NCBI GenBank assembly: GCA_949130495.1
Contig: OX422216.1
Coordinates: 361,298,605-361,362,604 of the forward strand
Source: Sambucus nigra
Taxonomy: Eukaryota > Streptophyta > Magnoliopsida > Dipsacales > Adoxaceae
DNA length: 64,000 bases
Reading direction: 5' to 3'
Part shown: positions 20,687-33,339 of the stretch, in pieces
Layout: every line of letters begins with the position of its first letter
Position numbering within the stretch: the stretch's first letter is position 1
Notes under the pieces: model-generated
The model's database searches: none
What the model was told of the DNA's origin: nothing
What the model saw: the letters and a program-made list of their open reading frames with translations, nothing else
Position numbers and translations under genes: made by a program

Positions 20687-21741
20687 CCCAGATTCTACAA
20701 TTCTTTTACTATGGGTTTCATAAATTTTGATCATTAAAACCTTCATATTAACAACCCAAATTCCTTATAATCCTTACTACATGATATAGCAACATACGTA
20801 AATGATTTCTAATGATCTAAACATCCTAGAATCATCAAGAGTTTGGATTAAAAGCCTATTTTTTTTATCCTATTTTTCCAGAAATTATATACATGATATC
20901 TTCAAGAAGACACCAATGATTCTCATAATTTCTTCAACAGATTTATGATTATTTCGTGAATTACTATCTACCTATAACATGAGTTTGACTCCTATATATT
21001 TCCATTTTCCAGAAATCAATCAACAACTCTATCTTTATCTTCCAAACATGAAAAATTTCATCTTTTCAATAACTATCCTAACATGGACAATATAAAAACT
21101 AAATTGCAATCATCAAATAACTTGCCTCTAATGAAGGTCTGATCCTTTGGTCACTTCCGGTGGTGGTTGGTGGTGGTGACCTTTGGTCCTTGGTTCTCCT
21201 CCTTTCAAAGTAATCTTCTCTACTCCCAAGCACCCTTTCACTTTCTCTAAAAAGGTGACCTTTCAATTTTGTGTAGAAGAGATGAATGAACCCACGTAAA
21301 ACTAATCTCCAAATATTTAAAATAAGACAAAATCCGAAATCACTATTCATCCCCCTTTTAAAAATGGCCAAAATGCCCTTTTCAGTTGTTTTTTCATTTC
21401 CAAATGACCCGAGACCCAAAACTAACATCCAAATAGACTTTTCTGACTATTTCAACCCTTCCGGATGCAACGACGCACTCGAAATGATTATAAGATTGAT
21501 GTAAAAATAAGTTTCTTATTTAATCTAACAAATTAGTCCCGACACGTCCCATACCGTGTCCGACTAAGAATTCAAATTACTGAATTAACAACTCACAGCA
21601 ATATCAATAATCATCACATTCATTTTAATAACCAAAAATTTGGATTTAAACCCTATAAATAAATTTTTAAGAAAATCCAATTAATCCATTAATTTAAAAT
21701 ATAACAAATTTTAAAAGTCATTAAAATTTTGGGGTATTACA

Positions 21742-22608
21742 CCTAGTGAGAAAGGCCGAAGGAATAAATGTCACGAACATTTGGGTCCAGAAAGTAGTGG
21801 GGCAATTAGGAGCCCGGACCCATGCTTAAGCGGTAAAGATTGGATTAGAGCCACATCATCATTTATGCATCCCGATGCTAGTCGACCAGACTGTTCAACA
21901 AACGGAGATGAACCCATCGATATGGGCCTCAATTTGATCCATTCGACTATTGATGATTGTCGTGTTATAGGCGTGTTCATTAAATTCTCCTTTGGTGTCC
22001 AGGTCCATTGGGTCATCGTCCACTTACTCACCCTTATTAAAACTCCCCTCTTCCTCTTCACTTACTTCGGCCTTGGCCTCTCCCGATTCTTTACATACCT
22101 CCCCTATTTCAACATCCTCTATAATTAGTACAGGGGGAGGTAGGGCATTGCGGGATTCCTTGTTGCTTCAATTGATGAATATAGAATTGATTGGCTTTGG
22201 CATGTGGGCTTTGTTACCCTAAAAAATGATGGTAGAGGGTGGTAATGAAGAAGGCATATGGAAAAGAAGTTGTCCAGGGGGGTAATGTGTTGTAGAGGTG
22301 TTGTTCTCGAAGTAGATATGGATAAGTCCTATTTTAGCCTCCATGTCAAGCCAAAAATATGTGAAAGTCTCATGCCTCAAACGGATGGTCGAGTCATTTT
22401 AGGTAGGGAGGTTGTTCCGCACGTTATTAGATTGGCCAAGTGGGATCGGGTTGGGAGTTTCCTGGAGGTCAATTTCTCGTGAGTCCATGGGGTATACGTG
22501 GCCCATCAACTTTAATGTTGGAGATGAGACATGCGAGTGCGCCGGTGTGGCTAGGTGTATGTAAAGTTGGATATGAGACATGCGCATGCGCCGGTGTGGG
22601 TAGGTGTA
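21742..22608. other. right part of the older split sequence; weak coding-like signal on minus strand
   Basis: Starts with the second CCTAG TSD of LTR A and continues the sequence interrupted at 8027. On the minus strand around 21900-22140 an acidic peptide can be read (LIIEDVEIGEVCKESGEAKA, then EEEEGSF), interrupted by stops. I do not recognise the family. At 22526-22608 a roughly 40 bp word with ATGAGACATGCG and GCGCCGGTGTGG occurs twice in tandem. GTGTA (22604-22608) abuts LTR B and is its candidate TSD. Confidence 0.35.
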
Positions 22609-25017
22609 TGTGACACCACACCTATTTTAATCACGGTTTACCAATCATTTACTAAAATAAAATAGGATTCTCATATGGTTCATTCTTAGCATCACTGTCG
22701 AAAACCAATTGATTACTAATAACCTATTAGACCTGATGTCAAAATTTTAAACTTCTAACTTACGTAAACAAAATTACATTAATCAACACCAACTATGAAA
22801 TTAATAAACTCACACAACTAGCATAAATAAAATTTAACTGATAACTCTCGATAAAATTCAGATTATAATTAATCAGAATAATTGAAAGCAAAACAACGAA
22901 AATAAAATAAATAACAACAACTAGGCAACATGACCGAATATAATTATGAAATATCTCATATTTAGATCTCATGGATAGAAGCAACAAATCAATCCCTGAA
23001 AGCATCCATAGATACTGCAACATCGTCTGACTAGAATATTGAGTCATTTAGGCATCCCTATGTCTGGACACCTAATGGTTTTGAAAATATTTTGCATACG
23101 GGTTAGAGCCTAAAACCTTTCGAATATATTTAGGATGTGTTTAAAAATCATTAATAAATATATTATGCAATCTTTCATATTTAAATTGGTGTCGTACTCC
23201 CATGAGATACTCCTCACCCCTCATCTAAAGCGAACACCTAACGCGTGTATTTTAAACAACCTAGTTACACTACCCATCCTAATGTCATCACCCATCATCG
23301 AAATCCCATTCTCCGCCTTATGCCCCGCGTATATTATTATATACTTAGAATTTATTTTAAGCCTTCGCCTCAGTTTATTCAATATAAATCTCATTTATAA
23401 TTTATCAATTTATTTCAAATAACTTTCACTAGTTATATACTTACTATTGACACATTAGTGTCATTAACTCGTATATATTTTCATCTTTCTATATACGTAT
23501 ATCATTTAGCATTCCAGATTTTATCCTCTCGGATGTATATAATTTATATCTCATTATATTCCTTAATTGGACCATTTATATATTTTCACACACACATATA
23601 TATACAATATACTAATCACATCAGGTATATCCGTACTTATATATCATACACTAATATAAGTATAATCTCCATCCCACGGAGTAATATCTCACTGGATGCG
23701 AATCTCTACAATGCAATCATTATCCAGGGAATACTCACATCATCTTGGTTACCAGTGGTCGAACTCTCACACCAACTTGTTAAAACAAATCACAAATGTA
23801 TTGGAGGAAGCCATAGTCCTTCGACAGTGAGTCATAACCATACCCACAATTACCTCACTGCGAATAAATCACACAATCATAAATATGGTGCTATGACCTG
23901 GGGACTATACTCTCCCTAAATTCACTAGCCAGGGGATTCACCCACATCTTTCAACCTCTCATGATAGCACTAGAGGGGTATGTTTCATATAAATATATCA
24001 TACACACATAGATATATTTATATACATATACATATATACTGTCTCTATACCTGTATATATCAAAATCTGACTAACTGTGCATATTGCTCGTAGCACTAGC
24101 CTGTCCATCCTGAATATAAGTTCAATTAAATTTCATAAGTATTCACCTACTTATTTATATAAATATATCATTATATTTTATTCTCAATTACAAAGCTTCA
24201 CTAGCCCGTATCACAAATCCATCCAAAATTCTTATTCGAATTCGTTTATATATTTTTGACATATATTTTCGAGTGTCGTTCATTCTAAACACTCATAAAT
24301 CCATATCCCGTATTCATTCCCATCTAATCCAAGGATAATACAATTTTCCTAAATACTTTACCGAGTCCTACCTCATACACGGACATCCCAAATTAACCTG
24401 AGTTTTATTTCCTCCAAAAGATGTCAGTCTCGTGCACCCTTTCATTGAAAAATCATAACTAATTCAAAAAAAATTATAAAAATACAAGGTTGGCGGCCAC
24501 GCGTTCATATCGAAAAGATCTAACTTAATGATATGGACTAAGAAAGTGATCCAAATCAATTCAAACATAAGGATAATCGATTCGCTCCTGCTGCATATTC
24601 AAGATGGGCTGTCGTGGCTTTTATGCCTTTTCCACCCAATATCTCCACCAAAATCACTCCCAAAAATCATCCCAACACAATATAATCGTACCCTATCAAC
24701 ATCCACCATAAGGGTATATGTTTCTTGATTTAATTGATCAATTATAAATTCAAATCATAGGTTTTAATTTCATACTTCATGGGTTATACTCATGAGTCAA
24801 TTTTATGAAATCATTTCACAAAAACCCATTTTCTCACATAAAACTCAACCCAAAAATTCATGTTTATCACCAACTATAATATTAATTAAAATGCACATAT
24901 AATATAAAAGCAAGATGAACACTTTCCTCAAAATTTAGATGATTTGATCTTCCTCTTCGTGTGTTTAATAGTTCCAAAAATGGCATCTTGATTCCTCTTA
25001 TTCTTTTCCCTCATTTC

Positions 25018-25059
<42 letters not shown>

Positions 25060-25540
25060 GAAATCAAATGGATGTCATATGCCATTACCCAACCCTCTTT
25101 TGTTAAAATCACGAAATTGGGTATTAACCCAATTGTAAAATGGCTCGTGTACCCAAATGCGAGTCCCGACAAGTCTAAAAACCCCTAGAACCCAAATACC
25201 ACCCCCAGGTACTTAATGTTGACTATTTTGACCCATTCCGAATCAACCGTGCACTCGAAATCACCATCTGAGTCACATATAAAAAATCACCATTTTATTC
25301 TCAACACGACCACCACGCGTGTCCCAAATAAGATAATATTAACTCGTCACTTTTACCCACTTACGATGTGATATAAAAATAATATAACTTCATTTACTTA
25401 CCCCACAAGTAAATATAGTACACATAAATATTAATATGATACTCTCCAATTGATATTTAATTCATTCACTTTATTTCTCAAATTATTAAATTACAAGCAC
25501 TTGTGTAATTTAAATACCCACAAAAGTATGGGGTATTACA
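22609..25540 (-). mobile_element. LTR B (2932 bp), 3' LTR of a minus-strand element of the A/C/D/E family
   Basis: On the + strand it runs TGTGACACCACACC to GGGGTATTACA. The conserved boxes TTAGCATCACTGTCGAAAA (22686-22704) and GGCATCCC.TGTCTGGACACCT (23051-23072) are present. A hairpin with loop TTCACT lies at 23419-23436. It is followed by a PPT (minus strand GTAAGGGGGAAATA), so an internal region lies to the right. It is more decayed than A, C and D. Confidence 0.75.
25021..25057. repeat. (TC)n microsatellite
   Basis: 37 nt of uninterrupted TC dinucleotide inside LTR B. Confidence 0.98.
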
Positions 25541-27800
25541 TATTTCCCCCTTACAAAAGAGTTTCATCCTCAAAATTCGGATATGCTTGGTACTAAAACT
25601 TGGGATCCTTAACCACACGACATCCTCTAGTACCCAAAATCAAATAGTGATAACATTACGGTGCCCGCACTTTCTACACACTAGTGGTACCCGCCTGTCT
25701 ATAGGTTTACCCACTATGGCCCAAGTCTAGCGATAAGTCCATTTAATTCATTTCATACTTATACACTCCATCATTCCTAAGTCCTCTCCTTGATGACGAT
25801 ACCCAAAGCACATTGTGATCCTGCTAAAAATATTCCAATAAGAGGAGCCTACACATCACTGTCTCTATCATCTCAATACTGATGGAAGGTCTCATATCCA
25901 TATGTGCCAACTTCCCTTATTTTCCGCGACACAAGACTCCTTTCCTGAGATAAACCATGATAACACCTGACCACTCATGTCATTCCTTAAAACTTTAATT
26001 AGTGGTGACGTAACTCTTACGACATTTATGAATTACTCAAAATTGTTTCTGATTAACTCAATCCTTGCCGACAGATATTGAATCGCGTTCGACCCGAAAA
26101 TCTTGTTATCCCCTCATTTCTAATCAACCAGAGGGTAAATTCCAAGGCCTTATGCACAAAATCTCAAAAAGTTACTTGCTAAAAATAAGCTGGTATGAGT
26201 TATTTCACACAACTCCACCAATGGTAATTACTCCTCCCCATTACCCAAAAATTTAGAATAGCATTCCTTGCATTCACTAACATTTTAATCACCCTCGCTT
26301 AACCATTGGGCTACAGGTGACATGTTTTGCTCAAAATAAAACTGCATCCCCATCACGTCCTGATAATCCCTATCAGAGGTGGGATTCAAGGATCATTTCC
26401 GAATTCACAATAATGTTAAACAATACCTTATGCAGGTGCAATCCCTTTTTTCAAAGAAATGTTTGGCATAACTCACCCGAAATAATAACAATTATTCCTT
26501 CCCAATAAAATCGTTTCACAAAATCGAAGGAAATCTTAACCTTTTTAGGATGTTGGTTACACAACAATCAAATCTATCAGTCTATCTATCCATTTAGTCA
26601 CTAGAATTGCCATATTGATAAAAAAAAATATGGTTGATCATCTCGGACCAACCTTTTTCCATCTACATGTGGTGCACCCAAAGATGACTTCACTATGTAG
26701 CACTAAACACCGTACCTAGCATTTAAAATTTCACATTATGTGATACAACTTACACCCCTTTCCTGGGGTATACGAAAACCATGGCCCATGCTTCTTCTGT
26801 AAAACTGTGCACTTCCTGGATCATTTTCATCTTTTAGTAGTCAACATTCTGCTTATCCGTAAGCCACCCTATGCATTAGACCGATTAATACTCCGATCGA
26901 CTTTCCCACAACAATTGGGTCTTCTCTTGTTAAGAGATCTCTTTTACATGTCTTTCCACAATCTTTCAACCCATCTCGAGTGTGATAGTCCACCTTGCAC
27001 ATACATATTCGGACCATCGTCTTTCTTAAACAAAGTTCAGTCCATTTTACTTTTTAATTATGTTTCTATTGGCACACAAGCGTACTTACAAAACATTATA
27101 ACCACTTCCCCTTATCTTGAATGATGTTTAAAATCAAACTAAATAGGGCGCCGATACACTCTATATCCTGTGCATGTTTGCACAAACATCACCGACATCA
27201 CATATGTAACATAATTGTTCCGAGCTGAGTCTCATATACTCAGCATGGCTATATCGTACATGTTTTATTGATCATCCCATAAATCTCAAATTTAATTCTT
27301 CTTGATATTGTCCCACCCATCAACTCGTGGTGAGGAAAAAATTACAGTTCTTTTTACACGGCACTACGGGCTCCATTGGCCTTATATCTTACAATATCTC
27401 TCAACTCAAAGTGTTTTCCCTACACATTGAAAACTGATGCCCTAGCATCCATGAACGTCTCTCCACTCCCAGCGTTTATTAGGGTTCATACGTGTCACGA
27501 ACCATAAGGAAACTCAAACAAGGAACTCATCAAATGCATTATCCCTTAGCATTGATGATCATCGGGTTCCATAGGCCCAAAGCATATAACTGGGACACTC
27601 AAAATCCTGTCCCCAAATGTGTAAGTCTAAAAATCAACTCCCACATCTTTAAAGGATTTACATAATCATGTGCTAGAGTTATCACTATGTCCTTACTGCT
27701 AAATTAATAACGAGCTCAATATATTTTCTCGACGATAAACCTGATATACTCTGAATCACATGAGTTAAGCCCTTACGCACTGGGATCAAACATTATGAGA
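25541..27800 (-). mobile_element. decayed internal region of element B
   Basis: The first 40 nt read on the minus strand contain CCGAATTTTGAGGATGAA (peptide NFEDE), the tail motif found next to the 3' LTR in chromovirus-like Tekay/Del elements. After that the sequence aligns by eye in order with the internal region of element D (61508 onward): the pairs 25596-25660 with 61565-61630, 27146-27190 with 63413-63460 and 27680-27760 with 63870-63940. No open frame of any length is visible on either strand. The right limit is approximate. Confidence 0.5.
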
Positions 27801-28299
27801 CAAATATACTCTCTGAAGTATCCTCCATAATATAATATATATGCAAAGCTCAACCTCTTTCAGGTGAGACATCTCAAAACAAAACATCCTACCTTGGCAC
27901 AATGTACATGATAGCATTGCTGTAACAACCCACCATCACTCAAACCATAGCTAACAAGTACACACCTAGGATAAGATCATACTCGCATAGCACATCTATA
28001 AAATGAGTAAATCCATTAAAACATATTCTCTCAGTGTTTACACCCGCTCCCCAGTGGATGGAACCAAGGAGAGCCCCACTACTCAGCGGTAACTATATAC
28101 ACACTATAGTAATATTAATGATAATTCCACTAAAGTCATCTTACACATGAATCTAGTGCTCAAAAAATACTGTGACCCGCTCATGCCACATAAAACTTAT
28201 CTTATTCGCTCGGGGATAAAATTCATACTTTTAATTTCCACTAGCACTGGTCGTTCAAATGGTTCTTGGACATAATACTCTCTTATAAGATGAACAGAA

Positions 28300-29600
28300 A
28301 AGTATTTTAACTATTGCCCCTTCTAGGCACCATGAATTTGTCCATTTTTACTCATCGCGGATAAGATCAGTGTATGTGGTCTTTCTCTGCTCATATATAA
28401 TATCTCCATGTGTAATTCCCCGTCGGCTGTATTAGGATTGTCCTTCTGTCGAACCTACTAGCCTCGACCCTGATGGTTACCTTCATTGTTCCCTTGGCTC
28501 TGCTGGCCCTATGGAACATTCTACTAGACCAAACAGTCCTATTTGAATCCACCATCACTCTATTGTAATTTCCTTTATCAAAATCATTTTAATGGATCCC
28601 CTACTGGGTAACCGCTTGTGGTTCCTTATTAGAACCGTTACATCCCGTCTTACCCTTCTGACTAAATTTCCTAACTCTCTTATCTCCCCTCACATGGAAG
28701 TGTTGATAATATTATTGCAAAAGCACAACATTGATGTCATTTACATAGGTCAACAAAGATGAATTTCCCATAAGTGCTGGCAACTTTTACTAGTGAGTCC
28801 ATTATCTGACTTAAGGACTGTTTTCTCCTCTATACCTACCTCATGGGTACAGAGTTCATTAAACAAGTCAATTCTTTTTCACAATCGGCCTCTGTCCGAC
28901 CCTTTTGTGATAAGTCTAGAAACTTCATTCGTATCTCTGTCTAAACAGTAGAGGAAAGAACTTTCGATCAAACCACACCCAACATTCCTCGATTATAATA
29001 ACATATCTCTTATCATAGGTAGTCACTAACTCCCACCATTGTAACTCTGCTCCCACGAGCTAAAAAAATTCAACGAATTTGTTTCCTAGTGTCTAGCACT
29101 CCACTATTATCATTTTTCTTAAATGTTTGAATTTTAACTCTAATAGAGTTAGTCCTCTAGGAGAGAAAGAACTTTTAGATAAATTTATCTTATATATCTC
29201 TCCACGTATCGATAGAGTTCGATGCTAAATACCAAGGCCAAATCTTGGCCTTGTCCTTAAGCAAGAAGAGGGAAATATTGATACGTACGACGTCTTGGTG
29301 TAGGATTGAATGTTAAATGTTTCGTATGCCTCCTCGAACTCATTCATGTGGAGATATGGCTTCTTCAACTTCTTTCCATCAAAAGTAGGAAGAATTTTAA
29401 AGATTCCATTACGAAAGTTAAATTGTCCTGCATTATAGGAGAATGCGATGCATAGCGACGAATCGCTCCGAATATAATGAAGTCTCTTATAGGGCGGTAA
29501 GAAATCTCACCCTCTCCCATTTTTAAACTTTTATTATCCAACATTGCACTCACACTAGAAGAATCACTACCCTCATCGGAGTTTTAAGACATTATACCAT
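28300..29600 (-). pseudogene. decayed Ty3/gypsy gag-like region
   Basis: On the minus strand near 29400-29250 one can read FKILPTFDGKKLKKPYLHMN, EFEEAYETFNIQ and, after frame loss, remnants of the next helix, a pattern of Athila/Ogre-type gag N-terminal domains. An open stretch (29553-29365) precedes it. It lies directly downstream, on that strand, of an Athila-like PBS (29840-29858). Many stops and shifts are present. Confidence 0.45.
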
Positions 29601-29839
29601 GTGCATGGCTACTGGATGTAGGAGTTCCTGGAGGTTGTATCTAGAAATTTGGAGTGTTGTTACTATACGACGGGGGATTCAAGGACTTGGGCAAGATTAT
29701 TTTTATTTTAAATTTTCTTTATATAATTTTTTTGGATAGTTGTTTTTTTTATATATATTTTTAGGATTTATGATTTTTTGACTTGTTAAAAGTTAGAGTC
29801 AAATTAAGATTAATTCAACCTAACCTACTAAATATCGAC

Positions 29840-29858
29840 TCCCCATCAATGGTGCCAA
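29840..29858 (-). promoter_or_regulatory. decayed Athila-like primer binding site
   Basis: The minus strand reads TTGGCACCATTGATGGGGA. It resembles TTGGCGCCGTTGCCGGGGA, the tRNA-Asp-type PBS I associate with Athila elements. Of the four differences, two are CpG-to-CpA transitions (GCG to GCA, CCG to CCA). It is followed five bases later by TGATAGG, a plausible LTR end. Confidence 0.55.
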
Positions 29859-29863
29859 AAACA

Positions 29864-31250
29864 TGATAGGCAACAAAAAGTGTGTGTTATGTGTGTACTT
29901 ATGGCTCAAGTGCACGCAGGATGCTCATGTAATAAACCCGGTAAGACAAGATCAAATTCTAAGGGAATAGAGTGCTAATGAAGAAAGTAGGGTTGGTATC
30001 TTAACTATAGGCTTGGAATCATAAAAATAAAAGAAAAGGTGATGCTTCTTACATGAAATTATTTCTTTTACCTAGGCAAATTAAACTATGAAATTGAAAA
30101 TTTTAATCAATTGAAGCAAGGAAATGTTTTGGTTTAAAACAAATTTAGAAAATGAGGATGGGATCGAATCCCCCGAACCTTAGGATTCTTAAGATAAATA
30201 TAGAATTATATAAATTAGTTAATTAATTAAAAGAAAAAAAAATCAAATTGAAACACCAAATATGTTTGGGCTTTAACTCGCACGATAATTGGTCAACAAA
30301 TTAATTAGCACGATTGATATATTCATCGGCACATATAATGCATCCTCAAACACTCAAGTTACTTTAAACAAACTGAGTTAATAGGCCTACAATATTAGTC
30401 CCAATCAATACATCAAAGTTGAGAAATTAAATATTTAATAATGACAAATTTTACATTTAAAATAGAAAACCCTAGGTTGGGTTCACTTTTCCCAGCCTAT
30501 GAATAATTTATCTAGTTATGGAAATGGTTTCTATACAATTCATACTAATCATGAAATAATTCATATTGAAATATCAATAAGATAATATTAGAAATCAAAT
30601 AACAAAGTGATGAGAATTTGAAGTGCAGGAAATAGAATCTTCACACGAAGTAAAAAATTCGAAAATTGCAATTGATGGAAGCTTCAACTAATTGTATCTC
30701 TAAAGATTACCAATGAATTTCCAACTTAATAATGTGTAAAGTATGTCAAAAAAAGACTCCTAAAAGAACTATATCAGGTCCAAAAATGGCCAAAACCCTA
30801 AGTATGAACCCTAACCACTCTAGCTTCAAAATAAGAAAAGATAAAAAAATCCCGCAGAAAATTGGACCCTTGAGCCAAACTAAACCAGTTCGAACCGAAC
30901 CCATCAGGTATGAGAATCAATTTGTTCCAAATAATGAATCGGTTCGGTATTTGGTACTAGTTTTTGCGCATGTAATTGCATTGCATTTTCACTATTTGTA
31001 GTTTTTACCCCTGAACTTTTCTCCAACTTCAAATCGTTGTAACTTCTTCACTATAATTCGGAATGAGATGTTGTTTCTTCCTATGTTCTCATGAACTCGA
31101 GCTCTATGACTTTTATGGTCTCCTTCTCTGATTTTTGGATGAAAAATTATCGAATTGCCCTTGATTTTACTTTCTTGCATTATTTTTATTAGTTTGCTCT
31201 ATTCTCATCCATCCACTGGCATGAATTATCTGTAAAACACATAAGAAATA
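29864..31250 (-). mobile_element. decayed Athila-like 5' LTR
   Basis: The left end TGATAGG is set by the PBS. The right end is approximate. On the minus strand it contains GGAAGAAACAACATCTCATTCC and GTGAAGAAGTTACAACG, also found in the + strand LTR fragment at 48850-48950, which shows that both belong to one family. It also contains repeated GGTTCGGTTCGAACTGGTT-like words. Confidence 0.5.
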
Positions 31251-31390
31251 CACAAAATAAGAAACACCTGCCAAAAAGGTTTGTTGAAAAAAATATGAGC
31301 TATGTATGGGATAAATGTGATGTTCAGGACTGTAGAAACAAAATTAAATCATATGGATAAATATGGAATATTCGTGCGAAATCACCTGTC

Positions 31391-31894
31391 AATCTCATCT
31401 CAGAGATGATTCATGGAAGGAATCTTAGGATTAGGCCATCGGTAGATTGGAGATGTGACAACGTGATTAGTTGTAGCAATTATTTGTATGAGGGTCTGGA
31501 ACTCCTTCAGGGACAGATTAACCAACTCAGGGAGGGAAATTTAATGTATAAATCCATAACATTCACCAATATAGTGAAGGGCAAAAACCCTAAGGAGAAT
31601 ATAGTGTATGTGTCCTCTGTGAGGAAGAGTGTAGAAAAATCAGTGTAAAGGAAGAGAATGAAGCCTGTTGACAACCTAGAAAAGAAAAATGAGGAGTTAA
31701 CCACTTTAAATTATGACCTATATGATATTTTATCCAACATAAAAAAAGATAACCTCCATAGATGTCTATGGAAACTTAAATCTCCAGTTATTAAAAGAAA
31801 TGAAAAAAAATGGTGTGATTTCCACAAGGAAATTGGCCATGCGACCAACAAGTGTCTATGCCTAAAGAATGAGGTCGAGAGGATTTCAAGATAA
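31391..31894 (+). pseudogene. + strand Tat-type gag relic with zinc knuckle
   Basis: The 31658-31894 frame contains DILSNIKKDNLHRCLWKLKS and a C-x2-H-x4-H-x4-C knuckle, CDFHKEIGHATNKC (31814-31855), followed by LKNEVERI. It aligns without gaps to the G1 gag segment before and through 5023-5064. The preceding frame (31406-31648) is probably the decayed upstream gag part. The start and all the rest of gag are not recognisable. Confidence 0.7.
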
Positions 31895-33330
31895 GGCATT
31901 GTACAATGATTCATACATTCTAGAGACTTCCACTAACTAAATATCAACCACAACCTTTCGAAAGATATGGGAAAGTTAAATATTTTGTACTTTCGTAAGC
32001 ATGGTGAAGTTATATCCTATATATAAATTCTTAATTTCCTAAATAAATATCAATGAAAACTTACATTTTACTTTAATACCTTTATAAACTCTTATTTAAT
32101 ATTTTTAATGATGAACCTAGCAACAATATCTCCTTAAGATGACCAAAGTAGTGATCTTTCATGTCACAAGAAGACTGTAGTTAGAGAGGCAAAAATGGCC
32201 AAAAACCATATCAATATTTGCAGAGTCAGAAGTGACCATGAAACCTTAATTAGCAGAAGAACACGAATAGATAAGAATAAATAACCCAATAACCCTATCA
32301 ATTTCTACGAAGGTGGATATTCCCATAATCCTAGGGGATGAAATATTGTCGGAGTCAACTCCAATAAAAAAATTTAAGTCAAGACATCATACTTAGTCCG
32401 CACTGAGATCTCAGTTGGCTAGAACCTTATGTTAGTTTTTCTAGTCAAATATTCTATATGGATTTTTTCTGATTAAAGCGGGTATATTATCAATGACATA
32501 GGGACGACTCTCAAAAGCACATAATGCCTTTGGTGGATCAGAATATGAAGAATTCCTTAGGTGGATGAGAATATCCTTAATGTGTTAGGGTATTCAAAAT
32601 ATCTTCAATGCCTAAGGGTATTCAAAATATTCCTCGAGGGGATCCCAAAATTTTTTGACCAAAGCCTTATGGGACACTGTAGCCCACAAGTATGTAGAGT
32701 AAAGTCTAATGCAAGTGAGACCACTATACCCTTAAGGTTCGAAAAGTGTTATCTGGGTCTTTTCAATAAGATCAGAATACCAAGGTTACGACCATGATAG
32801 AAATCAAGATCACACATTTAAATATCAATCATTAATAAAGCCTTGAGTGTCCATTATACCCCTTAGGTTCATGGGATAATATCTAAAGCAAGTTGAACCA
32901 CTACCCCTAAGGTCCAAAAAATATAATTTTAATCATGACCATTTAAGTATAAGAGCTAGAAGACATTAAGAGTTATTTAATTACTTAGAACATGAAGACT
33001 TTTATCTAAATCCTTTTGGGGAACCAAACCATTCATGTTCGCAAAAGTACAGTCTATAGTCATTTTCCTTTTTAAGGTTGCGGGAATAGTTAATCCAAGG
33101 AATTAAAACTAAATTTTGTTCGAATTATAAGAGTATCGCTGATAAGAATCCAAAAGTGTATATTTTATACCCTAAATAGTCTCTTTTTGATTGCTAGTTC
33201 TTAATAAAATTAGACTTATATTAGTATTTTTTATTTTGTAGGCTTGAACGCATTAGCAGTTTCAAAAGCTTTATTTCAAGATGATTGCGGCACATGATGC
33301 ACTTATTCAAGGCTAAAAATTTTTCCTAAC
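31895..33330. other. no gene seen; probable decayed continuation of the + strand Tat relic
   Basis: AT-rich, no long frame. GAGACCACTA(T)ACCC..TTAAGGTTC-like phrases repeat at about 32715 and 32895. I cannot recognise protease or RT. Confidence 0.25.
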
Positions 33331-33339
33331 CTAAGCCCA

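Larger units (their letters stand above)
8028..21741 (-). mobile_element. solo LTR A (about 3050 bp), interrupted by TatA
   Basis: The left piece is 8028-10027 and the right piece 20692-21741. On the minus strand the LTR starts TGTAATACCCCAAAA and ends GGCGGGGTGTTACA. It is flanked by a 5 bp TSD and no internal region remains, so it is a solo LTR produced by unequal recombination. It shares conserved boxes with LTRs B, C, D and E: TTAGCATCACCGTCGAAAA at 8105-8123 and GGCATCCC..GCTGGACACCT at about 8506-8528. Several hairpins are present (8712-8729, 8781-8800, 9073-9096, 9181-9202). Family assignment is unproven. D and B show a chromovirus (Tekay/Del)-like sequence next to their LTR start. Confidence 0.85.

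Noticed and set aside
25541..29863. One continuous element from LTR B to the Athila-like LTR
   Set aside because: The two LTRs are unrelated in sequence and ends, so at least two elements must meet here; the junction could not be located.
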